Source: JADLHS01 sp039806955 (GTDB lineage: Bacteria; Verrucomicrobiota; Verrucomicrobiia; Limisphaerales; JADLHS01). From it: a stretch of DNA of 64,000 nt. Shown in pieces: positions 54,984 through 63,380 of the stretch; within the stretch, counting starts at the first letter, position 1; each line of letters opens with the position of its first letter. Made by a program: the position numbers and the translations under genes. Below the pieces are notes generated by a model. It searched no databases, was not told the DNA's origin, and saw only the letters and a list, made by a program, of their open reading frames with translations. Location: assembly GCA_039806955.1 (NCBI GenBank), contig JBDHQI010000022.1, positions 5,776 to 69,775 of the forward strand, written 5' to 3'.

Positions 54984-55424
54984 ATGCGAATGTCTCATTC
55001 AACGGTCTCCGCCGCGCCATCGCGTCAACCGGGCTGGAAGTTGCTCGGCTTTGGTTTGGTGGCCGGTGCGGCGCTAGTGGTTTTATATTGCTTTACCCGT
55101 TTTGATCCGAGTGAACATTCATTTTTCCCGCGCTGTCTTTTCCATACGCTCAGTGGGTTGGACTGTCCCGGCTGCGGTGGCCAGCGCGCGTTACACCAGT
55201 TGTTGCACGGCCACTTGAACCTGGCGTTGCAAAGCAATGCGTTGTTCGTATTCCTGTTGCCGCTTGGGGCGTGGGTCGGATGCGGATTTTTGTTCCGGAC
55301 GCTATTGGGGGTCCGTCTTCCCAGGTTCTTTGCGCACCACCTCTGGCCGTGGGCGCTTTGCGGCTTGGTAATCGGCTTCGCCATCGCGCGGAATTTGCCG
55401 GGCTGTGATTGGTTGCGGCCTTGA
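54984..55424 (+). CDS. DUF2752 membrane protein
   Basis: 146-residue protein (MRMSHSTVSAAP start; an ATG at 54990 is nearly equivalent). The conserved DUF2752 motif is CPGCGGQRALHQLLHGHL, preceded by one helix and followed by two more. Function unknown in the family; often found next to GYF_2/CD225 small membrane proteins, as here. 10 bp to the next gene. Confidence 0.85.
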   Translation: MRMSHSTVSAAPSRQPGWKLLGFGLVAGAALVVLYCFTRFDPSEHSFFPRCLFHTLSGLDCPGCGGQRALHQLLHGHLNLALQSNALFVFLLPLGAWVGCGFLFRTLLGVRLPRFFAHHLWPWALCGLVIGFAIARNLPGCDWLRP

Positions 55425-55434
55425 GGTTGCGTTC

Positions 55435-55836
55435 ATGAAATTTAACCTGCGCCTGGGCGATGGCCGGAACCTCACGGCAGCCGATGCCTGGGCTTGTTGC
55501 ACCGGCAATTGCGCGTTTCCCGGCAGCGGCTCATTACTGGCTGGACGCAGGATTGGTTACGCACAAAGCCTGCTGGCGGGGATTGGCTTTGTTCTGACGC
55601 TGTGGTTCGGCAGCCGTTTTCTCGCCTGGGGTGTGCGACATTGGTCGGAATTGATGCATCCCTCGGGCGATCCACTAGATTTTCTGGAAAGTCTGTGGCA
55701 AGGCGTGCGCGGCACGCTGTTCGGCATTGGCATCTTTGCGTTTAGCTGGATTTGGGCTTTGCTGACCAGCCTGTCCATTCTCCGTGCCGCCCGTCAGCGG
55801 GAGAAAGCCATTCACAAACCGCCGGTGATTCATTGA
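55435..55836 (+). CDS. Small membrane protein
   Basis: 133 residues with two predicted helices (about 46-63 and 91-113). The N-terminal half contains a Cys-containing CCTGNCAFPGSGSLLAGRRIGYAQ segment that resembles the tail of cytoplasmic Gly-rich domains of envelope proteins. Not recognised. It follows DUF2752 closely and is probably co-transcribed. Confidence 0.68.
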   Translation: MKFNLRLGDGRNLTAADAWACCTGNCAFPGSGSLLAGRRIGYAQSLLAGIGFVLTLWFGSRFLAWGVRHWSELMHPSGDPLDFLESLWQGVRGTLFGIGIFAFSWIWALLTSLSILRAARQREKAIHKPPVIH

Positions 55837-55901
55837 ACATACCACTGGTTTACGGGCGTCGTGGGGGGATCGGTAATCGCGGATTCGCAGATGCTTGATG
55901 T

Positions 55902-56333
55902 ATGAACTGGTTGCGGCACATTCAGGCTTGGTTGGGTTGGGGTGACAAAGCAACACCCGAACACTTGCGCCGCGGTCAATTAGGCGAGCGGGCGGCGAAG
56001 CGACAACTGCAAAAGCTCGGCCTGAAATACCTCACCGCCAACTTTCGCTCGGACCGCGGGGAAATTGATCTGATTTTTCGCGACCGCGATTGTCTCGTGT
56101 TTATTGAAGTAAAAACCCGTTCTTCCGAAGAGTGGACCCGACCGGCGGCCGCGGTGGATGCGGGCAAGCGGCGCCGCCTTTCACAAACCGCGCTGGACTA
56201 TCTGCGGCTGCTGAAGCAGCCCGAGGTCAAAATCCGTTTTGACATCGTGGAAGTGTTGTTGACCGACGGCGAGGTTCGCGAGGTGCGGCACCTGCCGAAT
56301 GCGTTTTCGTTAAGTCGGCCCTATCGGTATTGA
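55902..56333 (+). CDS. yraN: YraN/UPF0102 family nuclease-like protein
   Basis: 143 residues with the UPF0102 layout: RGQLGERAAKRQLQKLGLKYL, then NFRSDRGEIDLIFRDRDCLVFIEVKTR, whose Glu-Asp-...-Glu-Val-Lys pattern is the endonuclease-like PD-(D/E)xK core, and a helix-rich end. Biological role unproven. It follows the membrane-protein group after a 65 bp gap. Confidence 0.9.
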   Translation: MNWLRHIQAWLGWGDKATPEHLRRGQLGERAAKRQLQKLGLKYLTANFRSDRGEIDLIFRDRDCLVFIEVKTRSSEEWTRPAAAVDAGKRRRLSQTALDYLRLLKQPEVKIRFDIVEVLLTDGEVREVRHLPNAFSLSRPYRY

Positions 56334-56398
56334 AGGTCGCGGCACGTCGGGCGGAAGAATTACTTCCAGCCACTTTGCTATTGGTCCCGTTTGGTTGT

Positions 56399-57262
56399 TC
56401 ACGGGGTGAATTGGCGATGCGATTGAAGCTTTTTCCAAGATTCAGTCGAGAGTGCCGCCCGTGAATATGTGGGCTTGCATAATGGTTCGGCACAGTCGGA
56501 ACGGCGCGCGCGCTCCAACCAGCGATGATCCAATGGTGCGTCAATCAACTCCAGCGTGTTGGCGGCTACAGTCGTTTCCTCCTTCATTCCCGCCGCGCCC
56601 CCGCGCCCCACAAAAAATCCCGCCAGCAGCAACGTGACGCGAATCATGGTGCTGCGGGAGTACGTCGCCAGATTGCAGGGGCGCTCCGGATCGAGCGCCT
56701 GGAATAAATTCGTGAACAGTGGCAGCGTCCACATCGCTGGATTGCGCGCGGGTGAGAAGGCATCGAACATGAGGGCGTGCGGCGGGGGGAGAGCTGGAAC
56801 TGTCCGAGAGGCGAGAAGAGAGGGGAAGTCGCCCATTTGCAATTGCCACGCTACTTCATGTTGACCATCGGTAAACCGGAGTTGGCGATTTTCGATCAGT
56901 CTCGCCAATGGAGCTTCGTAGTCCCGCAAATAACCCAATGCTTCCGGATGTTGCAATGCGAACTGCAGCGGTTCGAGCGTGTCGTCAAAACTGATCAGAC
57001 GTAACGGGCGGGAGCATGTCCGCGTTGCGCGTAATCCGGCGAGGGCATTGGCGGCGGCGCCCAGCCCAATGTCCCAGAGTACGAATTCCTCCTCGCTGGC
57101 GGCGCGCTGGGGAAGTCTCAGTTGTTGCACATACAATAAATCGGCCTCGGCTTCTGGTCCCAGACCCGGATGCATCTTCTCAGCGTAGGCAGCAGAGTAA
57201 ACGGTATATGAGCCAGCAGCCTGGCGGCGGAGTGTGTATTCTGCTGAGTCCATGGGGTTCAA
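56399..57262 (-). CDS. MnmC-like SAM-dependent methyltransferase
   Basis: 287-residue protein of the MnmC/DUF752 methyltransferase group, whose E. coli member methylates the wobble-uridine side chain of certain tRNAs. Visible features: the opening STVYSAAYAEKMHPGLG-like start (here SYTVYSAAYAEKMHPGLG), SAM loop WDIGLGAAANAL, acidic strand SFDDTLEPL, and the conserved LMFDAFSPARNPAMW. The oxidase half of MnmC is not present. Downstream of the sensor kinase by 38 bp. Confidence 0.82.
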   Translation of the reverse strand: MNPMDSAEYTLRRQAAGSYTVYSAAYAEKMHPGLGPEAEADLLYVQQLRLPQRAASEEEFVLWDIGLGAAANALAGLRATRTCSRPLRLISFDDTLEPLQFALQHPEALGYLRDYEAPLARLIENRQLRFTDGQHEVAWQLQMGDFPSLLASRTVPALPPPHALMFDAFSPARNPAMWTLPLFTNLFQALDPERPCNLATYSRSTMIRVTLLLAGFFVGRGGAAGMKEETTVAANTLELIDAPLDHRWLERARRSDCAEPLCKPTYSRAALSTESWKKLQSHRQFTP

Positions 57263-57300
57263 GTTTCGGGTGCGGGTTAGAGGCTGCGGGTGGAGAGAGC

Positions 57301-58869
57301 TTATGCGGGCAGGCGGACGGTGAACGTGGTGCCGACGCCCACTTGACTGGCAACCTCGATGCGACCGCCGTGTGCTTCCACAATGGCTTTGCAGATGGCC
57401 AGCCCCAAACCGCAGCGACCCTCGGCGTGGGAGCGGGATTTATCGGCACGATAGAAGCGATTGAAGATAAGCGGCAAGTCTTCCGTTGCGATGCCGTGGC
57501 CGGTATCCGCCACGGTGATGAAGGCTTCTCCGGCCTCGGTGCCGGTGGTGACGGTGATGGTGCCGCCTGGTTTGTTATAGTGGATGGCGTTGTTGACCAG
57601 ATTGTTGATGACCAGTCCGAGATGGTCGGCGTTGCCGGAGGTTGAAGCCGCTGCGAATTCATAGGCGATGCGGAGGCCGTGACGGCCGGCGAGCGAGCGG
57701 ATGACTTCGCCGCGAGAGCGGGTGAGTTCGGCCAGATCAAGCGGTTCGCGCCGGGTTGATTGCTGGCTGGCGTCGAGCTTGGCGAGTTCGAGCAGCGACT
57801 CGGTCAAATGCCGCATCTGTTGCGCGGTGTCGAGACAGGTTTCAATGGTTTCGCGGTACTCCGTGGCGGTGCGTTCCCGGGCGAGGGTGGTCTGCGCTTC
57901 GGAAATGATGACGGCGATGGGAGTGCGCAATTCGTGTGAGGCGTCAGCGGTGAATTGCTTCTGTTGGGCGAAGGCGGCGTCAAGCCGGGCGAACGTGGAA
58001 TTCAACGTGCCCGCCAACTGACCCAGCTCGCTGTCGGTGTCGGGGACATTGATTCGTTCGGACAGATTATCCTCGGCGATGCGGCGGGCGGTGGCGCTGA
58101 TGTTTTCCACCGGGCGAATGGCGCGACTGACAATCAGCCAGCCACCGGTCAATCCAAGGGCCAGCACCGTCAAACCGGCGGCGACCAGGATGAGCATGAA
58201 GCCGCGCATCGCGGCCAGTTCGGTGGCAATGGAGCGGCCCACGAGAACGCAACGTCCGTCACGATTGAAATCGAAGACTTCGCGATAATACGCGCGATTC
58301 CGAAAATGCGGCCCACTATCCGGTGAACTTGTTTGCAGCGGGCGTTTCAGGTCCACCGGGGTATTGGTAAAGTTGATTATCCGATTGCCTTCACGATTCC
58401 AGACCACGACGTAGATGTCATATTCCTGGTCTTCCTGACGGAGGCGATCGAAGCCGGAGGAGAAGTGCGCGTCCATCGCGCTGGGCGAAATTTCCGCCGG
58501 CGCGTTGGTGTCGCCGTCCGTTGCCGGATTCAATCTGTGGTGTTCATCCGAACTATCCGGGGCCGGTTTCCAGCCAGATTCTCGTGCGGGGGGCTCATGT
58601 CGGCCTGAGGGGTCGGCACCGCCGCGCAACTCCCACGGTGGCTCGCGCCGGTTGCGGTTGTTGAAGGCGGGCCGATGCCCGCCGGGAAACTGAGGGCTGC
58701 GGGCCAGCCCGACCAGCATGTCAAAGTGCCGGCCCAACTGTTCGTCCACCTGCTGGTATTGCTTGATGCGGTGCGCTTCGTAGGTGGCGATGCCAAAACC
58801 GCTGAGGGTGCAGACCAGCAGGAATGCGAGCCAAAGCTGCAACCGCCAGCGGATGGATTTAATGAACAT
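57301..58869 (-). CDS. Sensor histidine kinase
   Basis: Membrane sensor of 522 residues. First helix about 10-28; a long, His/Pro/Asp-rich periplasmic domain (about 35-222); second helix about 223-248; HAMP linker; HisKA with phospho-acceptor His312 in ASHELRTP; and an HATPase domain with N-box NNLVNNAIHYNK, G1 DTGHGIA and G2 GCGLGLAI. The organisation is like CusS/QseC/PmrB. The periplasmic domain could sense a metal or cation by its His and acidic content, which is inference. It lies 22 bp after the response regulator. Confidence 0.94.
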   Translation of the reverse strand: MFIKSIRWRLQLWLAFLLVCTLSGFGIATYEAHRIKQYQQVDEQLGRHFDMLVGLARSPQFPGGHRPAFNNRNRREPPWELRGGADPSGRHEPPARESGWKPAPDSSDEHHRLNPATDGDTNAPAEISPSAMDAHFSSGFDRLRQEDQEYDIYVVVWNREGNRIINFTNTPVDLKRPLQTSSPDSGPHFRNRAYYREVFDFNRDGRCVLVGRSIATELAAMRGFMLILVAAGLTVLALGLTGGWLIVSRAIRPVENISATARRIAEDNLSERINVPDTDSELGQLAGTLNSTFARLDAAFAQQKQFTADASHELRTPIAVIISEAQTTLARERTATEYRETIETCLDTAQQMRHLTESLLELAKLDASQQSTRREPLDLAELTRSRGEVIRSLAGRHGLRIAYEFAAASTSGNADHLGLVINNLVNNAIHYNKPGGTITVTTGTEAGEAFITVADTGHGIATEDLPLIFNRFYRADKSRSHAEGRCGLGLAICKAIVEAHGGRIEVASQVGVGTTFTVRLPA

Positions 58870-58891
58870 GCTGAGAGGAGGGGCGCGGTTG

Positions 58892-59542
58892 TTATTCGAT
58901 GCAATATCCCTGACCGCGCCGCGTGGCGATCAGGTTGCGACCCAGTTTTTTGCGGATACTGAAGACATGCACGTCCACCAGGTTGGAGAGCGTGTCGTCG
59001 CTTTCATCGAAGAGATGTTCATACAGAGTGGTGCGGGTGACGACCTCGCCGCGGTGCAGGGCCAGATACTCGAGGATGGCGTACTCGCGGGCGGTGAGTG
59101 TGATCGGTTGTCCGTCCTGAGTCACGGAGCGGGCGCGGGTATCAATCGTCACCGCACCCAGTTCCAGTCTGGGGTGTACCTGACCGGCGGAGCGCCGGAT
59201 CAGCGCCCGCAATCGAGCCAGGAGTTCACCCAGGTCAAATGGCTTGACGAGATAATCATCCGCGCCACCGTCCAAACCGCGCACGCGGTCTTTACTGCTG
59301 TCGCGTGCGGTGAGCATGAGCACGGGTGTGCGTTTTTGTTGGCGGAGGCGCGCGAGTACTTCCCTGCCGTCCAATTGTGGCAGCATCACGTCGAGTACAA
59401 TGGCGTCGTAATCGTAGGTCTCGGCTTTGAACAAGCCGTCCGTACCGTTGGCGGCCGTGTCCACGGCGTAGCCTTCTTCGCGCAACGCCTTGGCCAAGTT
59501 ATGCAACAGGCGCGGTTCGTCTTCAACAACCAGAATTCTCAT
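58892..59542 (-). CDS. OmpR-family response regulator
   Basis: 216-residue regulator: receiver domain with phospho-acceptor Asp51 (VLDVMLPQLDG), switch Thr in LMLTAR and Lys100 in YLVKPF, then a winged-helix DNA-binding domain (LTAREYAILEYLALHRGEVVTR... and SNLVDVHVFSIRKKLG). Its closest functional types by motif are PmrA/QseB/CusR. Direct repeats of CTTAA spaced 11 bp (see 59637-59722) lie just upstream and fit PmrA-type binding, making autoregulation and control of the divergent CotH gene plausible. Confidence 0.94.
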   Translation of the reverse strand: MRILVVEDEPRLLHNLAKALREEGYAVDTAANGTDGLFKAETYDYDAIVLDVMLPQLDGREVLARLRQQKRTPVLMLTARDSSKDRVRGLDGGADDYLVKPFDLGELLARLRALIRRSAGQVHPRLELGAVTIDTRARSVTQDGQPITLTAREYAILEYLALHRGEVVTRTTLYEHLFDESDDTLSNLVDVHVFSIRKKLGRNLIATRRGQGYCIE

Positions 59543-59636
59543 GTCACGGATTGCGGCGGCGATAGAATGTCCGATTCTATCCGCTTTGGCGATACGATCT
59601 TCACCATGGCGGCCTCCGGACAGCTTGCCAACAGTT

Positions 59637-59722
59637 CGATTAAGGTGCGATTAAGAGAACGGCGAGGTTGTGCGGAGTCAGAACTGGGTCGTCCACTTAA
59701 TGCCACCTTAACGTCAGCTTAA
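59637..59722. promoter_or_regulatory. PmrA-box-like direct repeats upstream of the response regulator
   Basis: Two groups of 11-bp-spaced repeats. CGATTAAGGTG and CGATTAAGAGA at 59637-59658 are CTTAATCG read on the minus strand. CTTAAT, CTTAAC and CTTAAT start at 59696, 59707 and 59718. The PmrA consensus is CTTAA(G/T)-N5-CTTAA(G/T), the same 11-base period. The sites lie 95-180 bp upstream of the response regulator and are repeated (CTTAAT, TTTAAT, 60179-60195) just before the CotH start. The binding protein is inferred to be this response regulator. Confidence 0.6.
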
Positions 59723-59798
59723 TTTTCCATCGGTTAACTTGGGCGCATGAAACAAGCTGCAACCAGGAGGCCGTTACCAATCTCAGATCGAGGCCTGA

Positions 59799-60219
59799 CG
59801 ACGTACTTCGCCTCAACCCGGCTCTACTGGTCTCAAGCTGCCGTCAACCGACAGTCGGGAGAATCGCAAGTTCGCGTCCGAGATCAAGTTTCTGCTCCAG
59901 CCCGCCCGGATCGCACAGATCCTGGGTTGGGTGCGAGCCGGGCTGTCTCCTGACCTGTTGTCAGAGGCGAGTACGGAGGCGGCTGCCGGATCGCCAGCCG
60001 GTATTTCGACGCACCGGACTTCGCGGGGTTGCATCGCCGGGGGGGGGGCGTTCGGAGGGAGCAAGGGTTGCGTTCGCTACTACGGACGCGGTTTCAAGAG
60101 CTTTGTCGAGCCGCCGGACTTTATTGAGTCATGCCGAGGTAAAAGCGGTCGCGAGTTAATTTCGATGACGTGGTCTATCTTAATCTCAATTTAATAAACC
60201 AGAGATTAGCTTGGTTAAG
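59799..60219 (+). pseudogene. Decayed VTC-domain (polyphosphate polymerase-like) gene
   Basis: Three reading-frame segments together recover a VTC-domain N-terminal half. One gives SRENRKFASEIKFLLQPARIAQ from 59853. The next gives CRIASRYFDAPDFAGLHRR from 59984, in another frame. The third gives GAFGGSKGCVRYYGRG after a run of ten Gs (60039-60048). Later KRSRVNFDDVV (60143 onward) returns to the second frame. VTC domains carry such basic motifs (RKF, YFD.PDF, RxRxY). There is no start codon, at least three frame changes, and less than half of the normal length remains. VTC-domain proteins are frequent partners of CotH proteins, and a CotH gene follows directly. Confidence 0.7.
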
Positions 60220-62511
60220 ATGAAATATGTAAGGAGGTGTCTCCGTTGGGGCATGGTTTTGCTGGCGCTGGCAGTGTTTGTGACTGCAGGTCGGGCGGCA
60301 GATGGCTTGGTGGTCTTGTCCCTTTCCAACAATGCCGTTTCTCTGAAAGTAGATGGAGACAAGGATGACGATTGGTGGATACAGACCTCGACCAATCTCA
60401 CCACGTGGACGACCCTGACCAATTTCGGCACGCTGCTCTCGGGCAATGAAACCAATGCGCCGTGGCGGGCGGTGGGCACGAAGGCCGACGTGCCGACGTA
60501 TTATCGCGCGCAGCAAACCAAGGGGCTTTACGATCCTACTTTGTTTCGGACGGTCAGCCTCATCTACACGCAAGCCAACGCGACGGCGTTCTCCAACGCC
60601 ATGCACGCGGCGCGGAGTACGGGTAATGATATTTATCTGCCAATGCTCTGGCTGGATAACGGAGCCACCAATTTTCACATCGGCGCGCGTTTCAAAGGGA
60701 ACACTTCCTATGCCGGCCCCCGCCGGTCCATCAACCTGAGCATTAATTTTATCACGCCCGGTGCGAACCTGATGGATTTCACCACCGTCAATCTCAACAA
60801 CGCGTATGGCGACGGGACCGGAATGCGTGAGCCGCTATATTTCACCATTATGAGCCAGTACACGCCGTGTCCCGAAGCGGCGATGTGCAACGTGTATTTC
60901 AACGGCGCGCAATGGAGCGTGTATTCGCTCGTCCAGCAGGAGAATAATCAGTTGATCAAGAAATGGTTTCCAAGCACGGACGGAGATCGGTGGCGCGCGC
61001 CCAATGCTGCCACGAGGAATGGCGGCGGTGGCGGCGGCGGTGGCAACATGTTCGCCAGTTCCAATTCAGCCTTCATCGTGTTCACCAACGCCAGCGTTTG
61101 GACCTATACCAACCATTACGAACTCAAGTCCAGTTTGACAAATCAACTCACCGCCTATCAGCGGCTAACCAATGCGATCTATGTGCTGAACCTGACACCA
61201 CCCGAGACGTTCCGCGACCGGATCGAAGACGCTTGGGCTGTAGACAACTGGCTGTGGTTTCTGGCCATCGAAAATCTGTTTGTGGATGACGACAGTTATT
61301 GGAACAAGGGCGCGGACTACGGCTTCTATTACGAACTGGAGAGCGGGCGCATTCATCCCGTGGAGCATGACGGTAACGAAGCCTTTACCGCCACCGGCAG
61401 CCTGAACTACAACCTGTCACCGGTGCAGGGGGCGACCGGCAACAACCGGCCGCTGCTCTATCGTTTGCTGCCCAATACCGAATTGCGCCAGCGGTATCTG
61501 GCCCACATGCGCACGGTGATCGAGGAGAGTTTCAATCCCGCCACGATGACGCTGCTGATTGATCGCTTTCATGCCCTCAGCATCAACGCGCTCATCACCG
61601 ACCCGCGCCGAGGCATTACGATGCAGACCTACACGAACAATTTGACGGCGCTCAAACTCTACGTCACCAACCGCTATAATTTTCTGATAACCCATGCCGA
61701 GCTTACGCCCTTGCAGCCGAACATTGACCGCGTGAACGGCCCGGCCGATGTCGTCCTGGCCAGTGACATGCCATTCGTCACCGCGGAGGTCACCGCCAAT
61801 GGTGATAGCGGCGTCGGTTCGGTCTGGCTTTATCATCGGGGCAAGCCTTACGGAAAATTCACCCGCGTGCAGATGTTTGACGACGGCGCTCATGGCGATG
61901 GCGCCGCCGGGGACGGAGTGTTTGGCGCGGCGGTTGCGAATTATTCCGCGGGCACCAAGGTGCGTTACTACATCGAAGCGCGCGGATCGAATGCGGCACG
62001 GGCGGCGCGTTTTTCGCCAGCCCGAGCCGAGAATGAAACGCACAGTTATCGCGTCTCAATCGCCACGGCCAGCTACTCTCCCGTCGTAATCAATGAATTC
62101 ATGGCTTCCAACTCCAGCACCATTGCCGATCCGCAGGGTGAGTTCGATGACTGGATTGAATTGCGCAACCTCACCGACTCGCCAGTGGACCTCACCGGAC
62201 GTTATCTGAGCGACGCGCCAAACAATCCGCGCAAGTGGCAATTCCCGGCCGGCACGATCATTCCGGCGAATGGCTATCTGTTGGTTTGGGCGGATGAAGA
62301 CACCACGGTCACCGGCGGTCTGCACGCGAATTTCAAACTCTCGGCTTCAGGCGAGGAGATATACCTCACCGATACGGATGCCAATCTCAATCAAGTGCTG
62401 GACTCGATCGTGTTTGGGGCGCAGACAACGGACATTTCGTACGGGCGTACCGCGGCGGATGCGGATGTCTGGTCCAGCATGACGCCCACGCCCGGCGCCG
62501 CCAATCAATGA
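60220..62511 (+). CDS. CotH-kinase family protein with C-terminal lamin-tail domain
   Basis: 763-residue exported protein. Signal peptide about 1-27 (GRAAD), then a small domain (WWIQTSTNLTTWTTL), the CotH-like kinase domain (VYFNGAQWSVYSLVQQENNQLIKKWF about 225-250, a Gly run near 270, and HPVEHDGNEAF near 390), an Ig-like part, and a lamin-tail domain (PVVINEFMASNSSTIADPQGEFDDWIELRN) near 625. CotH proteins are protein kinases related to spore coat CotH, but most exported bacterial ones are of unproven role. The VTC remnant's last frame overlaps the start codon as ATGA. TTG at 60211 is a less likely start. Confidence 0.8.
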   Translation: MKYVRRCLRWGMVLLALAVFVTAGRAADGLVVLSLSNNAVSLKVDGDKDDDWWIQTSTNLTTWTTLTNFGTLLSGNETNAPWRAVGTKADVPTYYRAQQTKGLYDPTLFRTVSLIYTQANATAFSNAMHAARSTGNDIYLPMLWLDNGATNFHIGARFKGNTSYAGPRRSINLSINFITPGANLMDFTTVNLNNAYGDGTGMREPLYFTIMSQYTPCPEAAMCNVYFNGAQWSVYSLVQQENNQLIKKWFPSTDGDRWRAPNAATRNGGGGGGGGNMFASSNSAFIVFTNASVWTYTNHYELKSSLTNQLTAYQRLTNAIYVLNLTPPETFRDRIEDAWAVDNWLWFLAIENLFVDDDSYWNKGADYGFYYELESGRIHPVEHDGNEAFTATGSLNYNLSPVQGATGNNRPLLYRLLPNTELRQRYLAHMRTVIEESFNPATMTLLIDRFHALSINALITDPRRGITMQTYTNNLTALKLYVTNRYNFLITHAELTPLQPNIDRVNGPADVVLASDMPFVTAEVTANGDSGVGSVWLYHRGKPYGKFTRVQMFDDGAHGDGAAGDGVFGAAVANYSAGTKVRYYIEARGSNAARAARFSPARAENETHSYRVSIATASYSPVVINEFMASNSSTIADPQGEFDDWIELRNLTDSPVDLTGRYLSDAPNNPRKWQFPAGTIIPANGYLLVWADEDTTVTGGLHANFKLSASGEEIYLTDTDANLNQVLDSIVFGAQTTDISYGRTAADADVWSSMTPTPGAANQ

Positions 62512-62553
62512 GCCGTTTCCACGCTCACCCCTCGACGCCAAACTTTTACAAAA

Positions 62554-63000
62554 TCAACCCGCCAATGGCGGCGCGCTGGAGTTGGGGAGTTGTCTCGAAA
62601 AGCCTGCGATTTTGACCCAATACAAAATCCAACAGACCAAGGCTCCCAAGGAACAGAGAAATCCCAGCAACGGAATGATGCTGCAACAAGCCAGAATGCA
62701 CATTACCAGGCCGAGAGTTTTACCCGGAGCCGCTTCAATGTGCAGCCCGCGTTTGCGGAATTCGGCTTCCAAGGTCTTCGTCATGTTGAGCACGATGAAG
62801 AAGTGCCAGACCAGGCCAAACAGTGGAATCAACAAGAGCCAGACCAGGCCCGGCTGCATCGCACGCGATTCGGGCGAACAGCGATTTAGCGTTTTTTGCA
62901 AGGTCAGCAGGTAAAAGACCAGTGGAATCAGGAAGATGATCAACCCGATCATTCCGCCCACGAGCATGCCAATCAATTTTCCGATATCATGATCATCCAT
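62554..63000 (-). CDS. Small multi-helix membrane protein
   Basis: 148 residues with four predicted helices (about 8-31, 50-72, 95-115 and 113-133), a loop with NRCSPESRAMQPG after the first helix, and a basic/acidic middle segment. The end (YWVKIAGFSRQLPN) resembles DUF4870-like or other small integral proteins of unknown function. It is convergent with the CotH gene, 42 bp apart. Confidence 0.75.
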   Translation of the reverse strand: MDDHDIGKLIGMLVGGMIGLIIFLIPLVFYLLTLQKTLNRCSPESRAMQPGLVWLLLIPLFGLVWHFFIVLNMTKTLEAEFRKRGLHIEAAPGKTLGLVMCILACCSIIPLLGFLCSLGALVCWILYWVKIAGFSRQLPNSSAPPLAG

Positions 63001-63238
63001 AAATATTTTCGCTTTCTAATTGGTTCAATGATGGATTAGGTGCAACTGATGGCTCTGAGCTTTGCGCGAAAGCAGTTCATCCGTCAATCTGATTTTACCG
63101 GCTAAACTTACTGTCAGTTGCATGGTCTGGAGTTGACCGCTTGATTCGCAACGGTGCGTTCTGTAACTACTTCAAGTCAGCGACTGGATGAGTGCCGACC
63201 TGATGCGGAAATTCAGCGTGACGCAGTTTTTAAGATAA
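63001..63238. other. Gap upstream of the small membrane protein
   Basis: 238 bp without any gene I can support. It holds the presumed promoter of the minus-strand membrane protein and joins directly onto the aminotransferase remnant. Confidence 0.3.
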
Positions 63239-63380
63239 TTACAACTGGCCCAGGGCCTTGTCCAACGCGGTGAGCCGTTGGTTCATGGTGGCTTCGGTTT
63301 CGTCGCCCATGTTGGAAATGCGGAAGATCCTGCCTCCGATTTTACCGTAGCCTCCGTCAATCAGAAAGCCCGGGGCTTTG
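63239..63380 (-). pseudogene. C-terminal remnant of a phosphoserine aminotransferase-like gene
   Basis: Minus-strand frame ending at TAA (63239-63241). It reads KAPGFLIDGGYGKIGG, RIFRISNMGDETEATM and a final ALDKALGQL, the exact layout of the C-terminus of class V aminotransferases of the phosphoserine/alanine-glyoxylate group (DGGYGK...RISNMGD). An in-frame stop sits upstream at about 63388 and there is no start, so only about 46 residues of the original gene remain. Confidence 0.65.

Noticed and set aside
59747..59953. Plus-strand frame starting MKQAATRRPLP upstream of CotH
   Set aside because: The protein-like signal in this stretch lies in a different frame (VTC remnant); this frame has no recognisable content.
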